A DNA stretch of 64,000 bases from Gottfriedia acidiceleris (GCF_023115465.1 NZ_CP096034.1:2666001-2730000); one strand, 5' to 3'. Shown: positions 24,818-33,965, counted from the stretch's first letter. The notes: a model not told the origin generated them from the sequence alone. Numbers and translations are program-made.

Positions 24818-24828
24818 CAACTAACGCA
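24818..24828 (-). repeat. Dispersed repeat TGCGTTAGTTG, inverted copy
   Basis: CAACTAACGCA on the plus strand, the reverse of the core shared with 23757 and 25949. Confidence 0.5.
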
Positions 24829-25027
24829 TTCTACTTAAAAATATAAGGTTAATAACATAAATCCCTTACGCAGATTAATTTGCTTTCGTTCAATTACAAT
24901 AAAAATATATTTAAATGTCCTCTTTTTGAAGACATTCATTGCTCTATTCTTGTTTAACTCACAAGTTAATTGGAAATTACTGAAAAACTGTATGGTACTT
25001 AGTGTATAATAACAATGAGGTGTTTAT

Positions 25028-25195
25028 ATGAGTAAAGCTAAAGCTAAAGGCGGTACAGGTAGAGGTACAGATAAGAAGGGTTGGAATAGGTGGCAAGCTA
25101 GTGCAAAAAAAGCAAAGAATGCGAAGCCATATGTAAGCAAAGGTACTAAAAATAAGGGAAATTCCAAAACAACTAATAATAATTCAAATGGCTAA
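25028..25195 (+). CDS. Small basic protein, DUF3934-like
   Basis: 55 residues starting MSKAKAKGGTGRGTDKKG and continuing with WNRWQASAKKAKNAKPYVSK; rich in Lys and Gly. The start and core match my recollection of the DUF3934 family of short Bacillus proteins of unknown role. ATG at 25028 follows GAGGTG with 5 nt spacing, and a terminator follows at 25283-25315. It may bind nucleic acid given its charge, but no evidence beyond that exists here. Confidence 0.75.
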   Translation: MSKAKAKGGTGRGTDKKGWNRWQASAKKAKNAKPYVSKGTKNKGNSKTTNNNSNG

Positions 25196-25282
25196 TTATA
25201 TTCGATAATTATATGTATCTTCATTTTATATGGTCTTTAATACGTTAAACCATTTTCTTTACCAAGATCCACGTTAAATAGT

Positions 25283-25315
25283 ACCCTTATTCTTTTTGAA
25301 AATAAGGGTTTTTTA
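25283..25315 (+). terminator. Terminator after the small basic gene
   Basis: A 9-bp stem ACCCTTATT/AATAAGGGT followed by TTTTTT. Confidence 0.85.
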
Positions 25316-25328
25316 ATTTAAAAGACAT

Positions 25329-25371
25329 AAAAAGAGTCGGATTCTACTTTATAGATTCCGACTCTTTTTTT
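25329..25371 (-). terminator. Terminator of cspA
   Basis: A 16-bp stem with one mismatch (AAAGAGTCGGA core) flanked by A and T runs on both sides, so probably bidirectional. Confidence 0.85.
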
Positions 25372-25374
25372 CAA

Positions 25375-25575
25375 TTAAGCCTTTTTAACATTAGTTGCTT
25401 GTGGCCCGCGTTGACCTTGTTCTACTTCAAACGTAACAGCTTGACCTTCATCTAATGATTTAAATCCATCAGTTTGAATAGCTGAGAAATGTACGAATAC
25501 ATCATCACCATTTTCACGCTCAATAAATCCAAATCCTTTTTCTGCATTAAACCATTTTACTTTACCATGTTCCAT
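25375..25575 (-). CDS. csp: Cold shock protein
   Basis: A 66-residue single cold-shock domain. RNP1 is KGFGFIE at about 13-19 and RNP2 is VFVHFSAI at about 26-33. It has the usual start [15 protein letters not shown] and ending [10 protein letters not shown]. It binds single-stranded RNA/DNA as an RNA chaperone in the cytoplasm. ATG at 25575 follows GGGAGG. A small GTGTG/CACAC hairpin lies directly before the ribosome site and may tune translation. Confidence 0.95.
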   Translation of the reverse strand: MEHGKVKWFNAEKGFGFIERENGDDVFVHFSAIQTDGFKSLDEGQAVTFEVEQGQRGPQATNVKKA

Positions 25576-25590
25576 TTTTGTAACCTCCCA

Positions 25591-25605
25591 GTGTGGCTAA
25601 CACAC
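25591..25605 (-). promoter_or_regulatory. Hairpin next to the csp ribosome site
   Basis: A 5-bp stem GTGTG/CACAC with a 5-nt loop ends 3 nt before GGGAGG. Short, so only suggestive of structure-based control. Confidence 0.3.
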
Positions 25606-25995
25606 ATTGTAATAGCCCAATTTTAACAATATAGTTATGAATTATCAAATTTTCATCAAAAAAAAAATAAAATAACTGAGTAATATGGTTAATTTAAAGT
25701 CGATTATTGTATAACTAACTCTTGCAATATTGTAAAAGAGAGTCTCCCTTTTTTTCTCCAAATTACTAATTGTTTGCTCTAATTCCTTGATTTTTTTATT
25801 AGAAATAAAAAAATTATTTGCTGCATATAATCTTACTTCTTAAATAATTATAATTACGATAAATACTACTTCTACTCTCGAAACTAATACCTTTCTTCAA
25901 TATATATTTCACCTTTTATAGTAACAATCTCTAATTGAACTAAAGCAGTGCGTTAGTTGCATAGTAAACTAAAATTTTCTATTGGCTTCTTCCTA
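25606..25995. other. Intergenic region upstream of csp
   Basis: AT-rich, no ORF supported. It contains repeat copy 2 (25949-25963). Confidence 0.5.
25949..25963 (+). repeat. Dispersed repeat TGCGTTAGTTGCATA, copy 2
   Basis: 15-bp exact match to 23757-23771. Like copy 1 it lies just beyond the stop of a minus-strand small membrane protein gene. Confidence 0.55.
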
Positions 25996-26463
25996 CTAAA
26001 GTTGATGGTAAACAAGTGAAATAACGAGTGCAATTATCGGTAGAACAAAACTAAATTTGATACTTTTCCAGTAAATTTTATTGAGTTTATTAAATTTCTC
26101 TGTGTAATCCGAATATGCAGCTTTGACCATTTCATAAACTTCTGTTTCAGTTTCATCATAACTTTTCTCATCTCTTTTATTTATAAACTGCTCAAGCTTT
26201 GGGAAAAGTACTTTGTTTATTTTTCGAGAGTTAGAAAAACGCCAAATTATTTGATATAGCCCAAACCCCAAATTCCATGCGAAAAACAAACTGATTAAAG
26301 CCTCAATAAAATCTGAGTTTAGATTTTTTCCGAACTCCTTAATAGCACCCATAATCAACATCAAAATGAAAGTAGTTAAAATAATATAGATGAACGCAGT
26401 TAACGGCTTTATTCGGTAGATTTTTTTTATATCTTCCAAAATTTCTGTTTTACTCTTCGTCAT
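25996..26463 (-). CDS. Membrane protein, function unknown
   Basis: About 155 residues: a short cytosolic N-terminus, two helices near 22-45 and 55-80, a charged central region (NKVLFPKLEQFINKRDEKSY, then ETETEVYEMVKAAYSDYTEK), and a C-terminal helix, FSFVLPIIALVISLVY. No family recognised. Start M at 26463 is taken because AAAGGG lies 10 nt upstream; earlier in-frame ATGs have no ribosome site. Confidence 0.65.
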   Translation of the reverse strand: MTKSKTEILEDIKKIYRIKPLTAFIYIILTTFILMLIMGAIKEFGKNLNSDFIEALISLFFAWNLGFGLYQIIWRFSNSRKINKVLFPKLEQFINKRDEKSYDETETEVYEMVKAAYSDYTEKFNKLNKIYWKSIKFSFVLPIIALVISLVYHQL

Positions 26464-26979
26464 TAAATTCATTCCCTTTAGATTTATATACAGCATAATG
26501 GAATGCACTATTTAAAGAATTGATTCTGTTGCATTTCCCTTGATCCACTATAAATTATACCTAATTAATCGTTATTTGTAATTTGGGGAAATTTTGCCCT
26601 TTTCAGTAGATTTTCAAATTATTTTTATTCAAATAATGTGCCATTATGTTAAATAGATCAGAGCCTTGATAATTATTTTTATATTACAAACAACCACAAA
26701 GATGAGAGTTACTACCTAAAGGATTTTTAAACAAAGTAAAGAATAATTAAAGTAGTAGAAAATTATTGAATTGACGTTTTTAATTGAAATTTGAATTTCA
26801 ACTCTAAATTTAGGTATAAAGTATCAAAAAATTTAAAACGATGACACGTTAATCAGATATAGAATCACTATACTTGGATTTTTCTAGGATAGCTTCATTC
26901 CCAACTATTACAAGTTCTTCTTTTTTAAGTATTCAATGAATCAATTGAATAATATTGACAGGTCATAGGGAGGTAAAGG
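26464..26979. other. Intergenic region upstream of the MFS exporter
   Basis: No gene seen. Two palindromes occur: TTGAAATT-TG-AATTTCAA at 26783-26800 and the operator-like one at 26930-26951. Confidence 0.5.
26930..26951. promoter_or_regulatory. Operator-like palindrome before the MFS exporter
   Basis: Perfect 8-bp arms TATTCAAT and ATTGAATA with a 6-bp centre, 28 bp before the start codon. No regulator gene is adjacent. Confidence 0.45.
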
Positions 26980-28494
26980 ATGAAAGAAAATAACAAGACT
27001 CTTATTTTAATAGGTCTAATGATTGGAGTCATCTTCTCAGAGCTTGATGAGACAGTCGTTTCAACAGCTATGCCAACAATTATTAGGGATTTAGGAGGTT
27101 TAGCGCTTTACGGTTGGGTTGGTGGAGTTTACATGCTTTCGATGACCTCCTTTATGGCAATACTCGGCAAACTTGCGGATTTATATGGACGAAAAAAAAT
27201 ATATTTATTTAGTATGGGATTATTTATGGCTGGCTCAATTATTAGTGGTACAGCTCATTCTATGGAAGTCCTTTTAATTGGTCGTGGAATTCAAGGAATT
27301 GGTGCTGGAGGGTTAATGCCACTTGCGATGGTCATTTTCGGAGACAGTTTCCCAGTTGAACAGCGTGCTAAGCTACAAGGTATTTTCGGAGCTGTTATGT
27401 TTATACCTCAACTACTTGGACCGCTCATTGGAGGATATTTTGTACAGCATATATCATGGCACTGGATCTTCTTAGTAAATATTCCAGTAGGAGTTTTAGC
27501 TGCAATTTTATTAGCTTTAGGATTAAATGAATCGAAAGTAGACAAAAAAATCAATATCGACTGGTTTGGTGGGATTTTACTAGTTACCACATTAATCAGT
27601 TATCTGCTTACTCCTGTACTTCATCAAACAGAAGGATATGCATGGAGTGATCCTAAAATGATCGGTTTACTAATTTTAGGAACTATTTTACTTGGATTAT
27701 TTATATTTGTAGAGTCAAAAGCAAAAGAACCAATTATTCCATTACACTTATTTAAAAATAGAAACTTTGTTGTCATTTCGGCTCTAGTATTTGTATTTGT
27801 TCTTGCGATAATGGGCTCACTTTCATCTTTCCCCTTCTTTTCACAAAATGTACTCGGTTTAACACCTACTGAATCTGGTTATTTAAATTTACCAATTATG
27901 GTTGGTGCGATGGGTGCAAGTGTAGTTGCTGGTCGAGTAATGAATAAATTCTCTTATCGAAATATTTACGGTGTTTCATTTATTATACCCATGATCGGTT
28001 TCTATTTACTTACAGGTATTACCGCTCACACTTCAATTATTACATTCGTAATTTATTTCATTATTCTTGGACTTGGATTCGGTGCACTATTTAACAATGC
28101 ATTAATTGTTCAAGAATCAGTTGAAAAGGTAAATGTAGGGATTGCTCAATCGGCCGTTATGTTATTTCAATCCATTGGTATGACGATTGGCTTTAGTTTA
28201 TTTGGTTCTCTATTAGCCTCTAAAATTACATCAGGAATGAAATCATTAGCTGGAAGTCTTACCGTAGATCAAATGCTACAATTAAAAAATGTACAAAATG
28301 GTATGATTCCATCCAATCTTGATCCGAACTTACTTGAAAAAGTAAAAACAGTCTTTTCTTATGCATTCCAGGATTTATATTGGGTATCTTTCGTGCTTGC
28401 TATTTTAACATTTTTAATTTGTTGGGGTCTGAAAAAGGAAATTTTAATAAAGAAAGATGAAGCAAGTGAAGTAAAAGAAGTAAATTCAATCTAA
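26980..28494 (+). CDS. DHA2-family MFS drug exporter (EmrB/QacA type)
   Basis: A 504-residue transporter with about 14 helices. Motif A is LGKLADLYGRKK near residue 62, the acidic D/E in TM1 (SELDETVVSTAMPTI) is the QacA/EmrB signature, and motif C is in the LGPLIGGYF region near 145. It would expel cationic or hydrophobic drugs by proton antiport. ATG at 26980 follows AGGGAGGTAAAGG. A nearby palindrome suggests repressor control. It ends at a terminator shared with the convergent HAD gene. Confidence 0.92.
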   Translation: MKENNKTLILIGLMIGVIFSELDETVVSTAMPTIIRDLGGLALYGWVGGVYMLSMTSFMAILGKLADLYGRKKIYLFSMGLFMAGSIISGTAHSMEVLLIGRGIQGIGAGGLMPLAMVIFGDSFPVEQRAKLQGIFGAVMFIPQLLGPLIGGYFVQHISWHWIFLVNIPVGVLAAILLALGLNESKVDKKINIDWFGGILLVTTLISYLLTPVLHQTEGYAWSDPKMIGLLILGTILLGLFIFVESKAKEPIIPLHLFKNRNFVVISALVFVFVLAIMGSLSSFPFFSQNVLGLTPTESGYLNLPIMVGAMGASVVAGRVMNKFSYRNIYGVSFIIPMIGFYLLTGITAHTSIITFVIYFIILGLGFGALFNNALIVQESVEKVNVGIAQSAVMLFQSIGMTIGFSLFGSLLASKITSGMKSLAGSLTVDQMLQLKNVQNGMIPSNLDPNLLEKVKTVFSYAFQDLYWVSFVLAILTFLICWGLKKEILIKKDEASEVKEVNSI

Positions 28495-28496
28495 TT

Positions 28497-28530
28497 AAAA
28501 AAACCATTCCATTTTTTTGGAATGGTTTTA
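28497..28530. terminator. Bidirectional terminator between MFS and HAD genes
   Basis: A 10-bp stem AAACCATTCC/GGAATGGTTT with A and T runs on both sides, between convergent genes. Confidence 0.85.
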
Positions 28531-28546
28531 CTATTTTTAGTCGATA

Positions 28547-29203
28547 TTATTTGTTTGTTATATGCTTAATTACATCTTCTAAAGATTTTTCTGCCATCGA
28601 TGATAATCTTAAACTATGGTTCTCAAACTCTAAATGTGATGTAACTCGATTCGGAACAATTACACAGTGTAATCCTGCTTTCGTTGCAGCGATTAATCCA
28701 TTCAACGAATCTTCAAATGCGATAGCCTCTGATGCTTGAACTCCAATTTCCTCAATTGCTTTTAAATATAATTCCGGATCTGGTTTAACTTTCTTTACAT
28801 CACCCTTCGTCTTAATTACTGAAAAGTATTCATAAATATTTAATTTTTTTAAGAAGCTTTCTACCCACTGTCTTGATGAGCTAGATGCCAAAGCGATTTG
28901 TAATCCAGCATTTTTTGCTGAAATTAAATAGTCTTCTACGCTTTCTCTTAATGCGGGCTCGAGGAGTTTCACATCAACTAGCTCTTTTGCCATTTGTTCG
29001 ATCAGCTCTTTTTCAATAGGTTCTTTTAAATTTGAATTAATAAAATCGAATAAAATTTCATCACTTGTTCCTACAACTTCTGAAAACTTTTGAAGCGTTA
29101 ACTCCACTTCATACCGATGTAGTACTTCCTTATATGCTTCGAACCATACAGACTCAGTATCGACAATTAGACCATCAAAATCAAAAATTACAGCTTTAAT
29201 CAT
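28547..29203 (-). CDS. HAD-superfamily hydrolase, beta-phosphoglucomutase-like
   Basis: A 218-residue HAD subfamily IA enzyme: motif I DFDGLIVDTE (about 8-17), motif II ALASSSSRQWV near 105, motif III Lys in KKVKPDPELY and motif IV FEDSLNG near 167. The cap is inserted after motif I. The DFDGLIVDTE form is shared with YhcW-like and beta-phosphoglucomutase-like phosphatases. Substrate unknown; probably a sugar phosphate. ATG at 29203 follows AAGGAGAAATGGG. Confidence 0.9.
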   Translation of the reverse strand: MIKAVIFDFDGLIVDTESVWFEAYKEVLHRYEVELTLQKFSEVVGTSDEILFDFINSNLKEPIEKELIEQMAKELVDVKLLEPALRESVEDYLISAKNAGLQIALASSSSRQWVESFLKKLNIYEYFSVIKTKGDVKKVKPDPELYLKAIEEIGVQASEAIAFEDSLNGLIAATKAGLHCVIVPNRVTSHLEFENHSLRLSSMAEKSLEDVIKHITNK

Positions 29204-29248
29204 CCCATTTCTCCTTTTCCTTAATTAGACAATTTTACTATATTATGG

Positions 29249-29818
29249 TTATTTTAGTTTCATATTGTACGTTTTATTTAGCCAATCAGGTTTAATGAGA
29301 GAAAATACGTTTAAATTATGAGACTCATCCCCTTGAACTAAATAGCCTCTCAGTAATCCTTCTTTTTGAAACCCTAATTTCTCTACTAAAGTAGATGAGG
29401 CTATATTATCTGGAAAAATAGAAGCTCCAATTCGATATAGTCCTAGTTTATTAAAGCAATATGATGTAATTTCCTTAATTGCTTCTGACATATATCCTTT
29501 TCTCCAATATTCAGGTAATAGATCATATCCAATTTCCGTTCTTCTAGCGTGTAAGACTAGATTATTTAAACCAATTGTCCCGATTAATTTTTTTGATTCT
29601 TTTTCAACTATTCCAAAGCGCATTCCTTGTTGATTTTGAAATCTAGTTTGAAAGGAATCTATCATTTTAACCGCTTGATCTTTTTCAGTAAAGGGGTCCA
29701 TACCATAGTATTTAATTACCTCCTCATTTGAAAAGATGGAAAAAATCTCATCAACATTTTTTTGTGTAATTTGCACTAAAGATAATCTTTCTGTTTCTAA
29801 AATTGGAAAATCCATCAT
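29249..29818 (-). CDS. RimJ/RimL-type GNAT N-acetyltransferase
   Basis: A 189-residue protein starting with the family opening ETERLSLVQIT. LLPEYWRKGYMSEAIKEI (about 105-122) contains the acetyl-CoA pyrophosphate loop, and NIASSTLVEKLGFQKEGLLRGY is the typical C-terminal block. RimJ/L-like enzymes acetylate protein N-termini, but many homologues act on small molecules. A ribosome site AAGGGG precedes two adjacent ATGs at 29818. Confidence 0.88.
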   Translation of the reverse strand: MMDFPILETERLSLVQITQKNVDEIFSIFSNEEVIKYYGMDPFTEKDQAVKMIDSFQTRFQNQQGMRFGIVEKESKKLIGTIGLNNLVLHARRTEIGYDLLPEYWRKGYMSEAIKEITSYCFNKLGLYRIGASIFPDNIASSTLVEKLGFQKEGLLRGYLVQGDESHNLNVFSLIKPDWLNKTYNMKLK

Positions 29819-30075
29819 GTTACCCCTTTCTTATACGTCGAATAATCTCATAAAATCAGTTTGTTTATTTGAAGTACCTTATTTTACCATATATCATGAT
29901 TTAATTTTCTTAATTTTTATTCGATTATTTCTTATTCATTTATATCTAATTCCTCATGAAAATCATTCTGTACAAAAGTATCCTTTTTTTTGTATTATCC
30001 AAAAGTTGGGAATAATCCATTTTCACAGAAATAGAAATAAATAGACTCATTTCATTCATAAGGGAGAACAGTTAC

Positions 30076-31280
30076 ATGAACAATCCATTAAAAGTGAATC
30101 CACAGCATTTTTACAAAGACCCATATTCGTATTTTAGTAACGCTAGAAAAATAAGTCCTATGCTTTATACGGAGCTATTTCAGAGAACTGGAGGCTAGTA
30201 ACAGGCTATAGAGAAGCAGAAATCATGCTAAAAGACCCCCGTTTTATAAAAGAAGCAACCAAAGTCACTCCACCTGAACAAATACCTGAAAGTGTTATGC
30301 CTGCAATTGCGATAAATCGAAAAATGATGTTATTTCGAGATGCTCCTGATCATACAAGACTGAGAAATCTCGTGAACAAAGCATTTTCTCCAAGAATGGT
30401 TGAAAATTTACGAACATCGGTAAATGAAATTGCTGATTATTTAATTGCAAATATGAAAGGAAAATTTACCCACGAACTAATACGTGATTTTTCATATTTA
30501 CTACCTGTATTTGTCATAACTGACCTATTGGGTGTTCCTAAAGAAGATCGGGATTTGTTCCGCGATTGGTCCGATGCATTTATTAAATTTATTGATTTTA
30601 ATACGACTATGGAGGATTTAGAAATAGTTTCAAAAGATCTTCTTGATGCTTCAAATTATTTCAGAAATCTTATATCTAAAAGAAGAATTGAACCTAAAGA
30701 GGACTTAATTAGTAATTTAATTTTTGCAGAGGAATCTGGTGATAAATTAAGTGAAGACGAAATGATCGCAAGTTGTCTTCTTTTATTAATAGCCGGTCAT
30801 GAAACTACTGTTAATTTAATCACGAATGGTTATTATTTATTATTAAAACATCCTGAGCAATTTGAGCTATTAAAAAATGATTTAACGTTAATCCCTTCAG
30901 CTATTGAAGAAGTATTAAGATACGAATCACCTGTTATTTTTACATCAAGGTGGGCTAGAGAAGACTTTGAGTTCGCTGGAAATTCGATTAAAAAGGGCGA
31001 TTACTTTATGGTTTCATTAGGTGGAGCTAATTACGATCCAACAGTCACAATTAATCCTGAAACATTTGATATCACCCGGAAAAATATAAAACATTTATCA
31101 TTTTCATCCGGCCCACATTTCTGCTTAGGTGCCCCTCTTGCTAGATTAGAAGGACAAATTGCACTTGAAAAACTGATTAGACATTTAGTGAATCCAGTTC
31201 TAATTGAGGAGCCAACTCGCCGTAAAAATGTTGCATTTCGAGGGTTTAAAAGCTTAAAGATTCAGGCAAGTATTCAGTAA
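30076..31280 (+). pseudogene. Cytochrome P450, frameshifted near 30166
   Basis: From ATG 30076 (ribosome site AAGGGAG) one frame encodes MNNPLKVNPQHFYKDPYSYF and continues to ISPMLY, then hits a stop. The frame ending at 31280 encodes YGAISENWRLVTGY onward. Removing one TA from CTTTATAC at about 30164-30171 joins them into a 400-residue P450 with no other defect. Hallmarks after the break are intact: AGHETTVNLI (I-helix), EEVLR (ExxR) and FSSGPHFCLGAPLARLEG (heme Cys). The soluble bacterial type resembles CYP107/CYP109-like enzymes. A restart at the ATG at 30225 would lack the N-terminal strands. Recent inactivation or a sequencing error are both possible. Confidence 0.85.
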
Positions 31281-31369
31281 AGTTTCTAGCAAATTATGTA
31301 CTTTTCCAGATAGAAATTAAATTTTAATTTTCTAAGTTGTAGTAATGAAAATAATACAATATATAACAT

Positions 31370-31404
31370 AAAAAAGAGCATCTTGATCTCGATGCTCTTT
31401 TTTA
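31370..31404. terminator. Terminator after the P450
   Basis: Stem AAAGAGCATC/GATGCTCTTT with A and T runs; also faces the convergent MocR gene. Confidence 0.85.
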
Positions 31405-31457
31405 CTGTTCAAAATCCTTCATTAAAAGGGACCAAAGAAATAAAGTTCTAAATGAAT

Positions 31458-32879
31458 TCACATTTGGCTTATTTGTAGTAAAATATTTAATCCTTTTTTT
31501 AAATCTTCTAACGAAGCGTAGGCATAAGAAAGACGAATATGGTGTAAATCTCTTGGTTCATAAATATAACCTGGATTGATCAATATATTTTCTTTAAGTA
31601 ATTTTAAAAATAAAGTCTTATTTACAATCGGATTATGAAATCTGAGCCATATGTAGAAACCACCTTCCGACTTTTTCCATGAAGCTATTTTTTTAAATTC
31701 CTTTTCTAAAATTTCTTCTACATAATTAGCTCTTCTTTGCAATTGTTCACGAAGGTTTATAAGATGCTTTTCGTATAGACCGTTTGAGATCCAATGTGAG
31801 ACGATTTCTTGCGAAAAGGCACTTGAACCATAATCTGTTTGCATTTTAATATCAGCTAATCGTTCAATTACAGGTGAAGGTGCAACAACCCAACCAATTC
31901 TTAATCCTGGACTTAGTGTTTTGGATACACTTCCTATATAAAGAACTAGTCCTGAAGTATCAAACGATTTTATAGCAGGTGTTGATGATTCAAAAAGCAA
32001 TTCGTGATAGACATCATCTTCAATAATCGGAATTTGTAGCTCTTTGCATGTATTAAATAGATTTTGCTTCTCTTCCAACGACCAATTATAGCCCGTTGGA
32101 TTGTTTAGTGTTGGCACACAGTAGAATAAAGATTGCTTCTTCCCTTTATGTGCCCGTAAATTATCTTTTAAGTGATATTCCCTTGATACTGAAATCATTC
32201 GCATACCATTTGATTGAAAGGGATGTACTGAATTTAAATACGAAAATTGTTCTTGAAATAAAATGGATCCCTCTTCCAATAATCCAACTGCAATTAATTG
32301 AAGTGCTTGAAGTGCACCCGAAACAATTAAAATATTCTCTGGTGCTGATTCAATACCACGTTTTTTTAAATAATTACATAAAATTCCTCGGAGCTTTTCA
32401 CTTCCTTGCGGAGATGAATAGCCAATTGCTTTGGAATCAAGTGAGATCTTTCTTAACGAATCTTCTATTTGTTTAGTTGGTAGTAATTCAGGTGATAATT
32501 CACCTGTTCCAAGTCGTATGATATGATCCATTTGCTCGTATTCATTTATGAGTTGAATCGTATGGTAGTTTGGTTTATGAATACTTGATTCAATATGTCT
32601 CTGCCAATTTGGTTGATATTTGCTCAAAAGTACGTTCCAAGAATTGTTAGCCACATAAACCCCTGAACCCATTTTGGATTCGATCAAACCATCTGCCCTT
32701 AATTCATCAAGTGCAAGTTGTACGGTACTACGATTCACATTAAATTGCGTTGCTAGTTGACGCTGTGTTGGAATCTTTGTGCCAACAGACCAATCACCTC
32801 GTTCAATACGAGATTTTATCCAATCTACAATTTGCTCTTGCACAGTCAAATGAGAATCACGATTTGGTTTCCATTTCAT
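31458..32879 (-). CDS. MocR-type (GntR/aminotransferase) transcriptional regulator
   Basis: A 473-residue fusion. Residues about 10-75 form a GntR winged HTH (WSVGTKIPTQRQLATQFNVN, STVQLALDELRADGLIE). After a linker, a fold-type I aminotransferase domain follows with the PLP lysine in SVSKTLSPGLRIGW and EDDVYHELLF near 270. MocR proteins use PLP as a cofactor to sense amines or amino acids. The divergent LysE exporter, with a 26-bp palindrome between, is the likely target. ATG at 32879 follows GGGGGAGTTAG. Confidence 0.92.
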   Translation of the reverse strand: MKWKPNRDSHLTVQEQIVDWIKSRIERGDWSVGTKIPTQRQLATQFNVNRSTVQLALDELRADGLIESKMGSGVYVANNSWNVLLSKYQPNWQRHIESSIHKPNYHTIQLINEYEQMDHIIRLGTGELSPELLPTKQIEDSLRKISLDSKAIGYSSPQGSEKLRGILCNYLKKRGIESAPENILIVSGALQALQLIAVGLLEEGSILFQEQFSYLNSVHPFQSNGMRMISVSREYHLKDNLRAHKGKKQSLFYCVPTLNNPTGYNWSLEEKQNLFNTCKELQIPIIEDDVYHELLFESSTPAIKSFDTSGLVLYIGSVSKTLSPGLRIGWVVAPSPVIERLADIKMQTDYGSSAFSQEIVSHWISNGLYEKHLINLREQLQRRANYVEEILEKEFKKIASWKKSEGGFYIWLRFHNPIVNKTLFLKLLKENILINPGYIYEPRDLHHIRLSYAYASLEDLKKGLNILLQISQM

Positions 32880-32893
32880 CTAACTCCCCCTAA

Positions 32894-32919
32894 ATTGGAT
32901 GGATATAAAACCATCCAAT
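32894..32919. promoter_or_regulatory. Operator-like palindrome between the MocR and LysE genes
   Basis: Perfect 9-bp arms ATTGGATGG and CCATCCAAT with an 8-bp centre, 15 bp before the MocR start. Confidence 0.6.
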
Positions 32920-32977
32920 TGGTTGTTTTCTTTTAGTTTTATCATAGTACGATTGTAATTGAAAGGGAGTTGATTTG

Positions 32978-33583
32978 ATGGAAGCCATTATTCATGGTCT
33001 AGTCTTAGCATTCGGACTTATTTTACCTTTAGGGGTACAGAATGTATTTGTATTTTCACAAGGTGCCACACAACCAAAACTAATTCGGGCGCTTCCAGCG
33101 ACTTTTACTGCTGCTGTATGCGATACTTTTTTAATTCTTTTAGCTGTTTTTGGACTTTCCACGATCGTTCTACAATTTGAATGGCTAAAAATTAGCTTGA
33201 TGATTGCTGGCATTTTGTTTTTAGTATACATGGGGTATGTTATTTGGAAATCTAAACCTGTAGCAAATGAATCGAAGAACAGTGCATTACCTAGCCGACA
33301 GCAAATCATTTTTGCTTTATCAGTTTCCTTATTAAACCCCCATGCAATCTTAGATACAGTAGGTGTAATTGGAACAAGTGCATTAAAATATGTCGGTAAG
33401 GAGCAAGTTTTCTTTACGATCGCATGTATTACAGTATCTTGGATTTGGTTTTTTGGATTAACGGTCGCAGGCTCAGTCATGAAGAAGGTAGATAGTACAG
33501 GAGGTTTAATGAATTTATTCAACAAATTCTCCGCCTTGTTTATTTGGGGAACGGCTATTTATCTTTTAATTGGATTAACTTAA
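32978..33583 (+). CDS. LysE/ArgO-family amino acid exporter
   Basis: A protein of about 201 residues with five to six helices. The N-terminus GLVLAFGLILPLGVQNVFVF has the G-P-x-x-x-N/Q-like LysE signature, and NPHAILDTVG near residue 122 is typical. Members export basic amino acids. ATG at 32978 has AAAGGGAG 8 nt upstream; a TTG one codon earlier is possible. It is divergent from the MocR gene. Confidence 0.9.
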   Translation: MEAIIHGLVLAFGLILPLGVQNVFVFSQGATQPKLIRALPATFTAAVCDTFLILLAVFGLSTIVLQFEWLKISLMIAGILFLVYMGYVIWKSKPVANESKNSALPSRQQIIFALSVSLLNPHAILDTVGVIGTSALKYVGKEQVFFTIACITVSWIWFFGLTVAGSVMKKVDSTGGLMNLFNKFSALFIWGTAIYLLIGLT

Positions 33584-33670
33584 TGTAGATTATAGGATGA
33601 TCAAATCATGATCATCCTTTATTACTAGTGGAACTTAAGCATTGAGTAGTTGATAAAGCTATTTTTAAAA

Positions 33671-33856
33671 TTATCTTTTTTCAATAGGTTTAGCAAAAAT
33701 AATAGATATTAAAAATTCAATAAATCCACCGCTAATAGAACCGGCAAATGCTGAGTTCATTTCGCCATGAAATAGGAATACTCTAACTAAAAAATACGAT
33801 ATTGCAAAAGAAAATGCGTATATCAAATAGAAATAAATGCTCTTTTTAGAAATCAT
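33671..33856 (-). CDS. Small membrane protein, function unknown
   Basis: 61 residues with two helices (IYFYLIYAFSFAISYFLVRV and GSISGGFIEFLISIIFA) and a basic C-terminus. ATG at 33856 follows GAGGATTAG. No family recognised. It sits between lysE and ileS with no obvious partner. Confidence 0.6.
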   Translation of the reverse strand: MISKKSIYFYLIYAFSFAISYFLVRVFLFHGEMNSAFAGSISGGFIEFLISIIFAKPIEKR

Positions 33857-33965
33857 CTAATCCTCGTTAAATCATTCTATACTAATTAATTCAACAGCTA
33901 TTTTAATAAACCTTTAAACTATTGAATTAAAAAATAGGAGCTCTTGCCCACGTCATTTAAGAAGT

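Larger units (their letters stand above)
24480..25027. other. AT-rich intergenic region with a tandem repeat
   Basis: No gene seen. It holds five tandem units at 24645-24741 and an inverted copy of the TGCGTTAGTTG repeat at 24818-24828. Confidence 0.5.

Noticed and set aside
30225-31280. Shorter but functional P450 starting at 30225
   Set aside because: Bacterial P450s need the N-terminal strands encoded upstream, and the upstream frame is clearly P450-like; a frameshift explains it better.
32096-32476. Plus-strand ORF of 126 codons inside the MocR gene
   Set aside because: It is a shadow of the well-supported MocR frame and has no ribosome site or family match.
32992-33525. Minus-strand ORF of 177 codons opposite lysE
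   Set aside because: Shadow of a membrane protein gene; its composition is that of antisense coding DNA.
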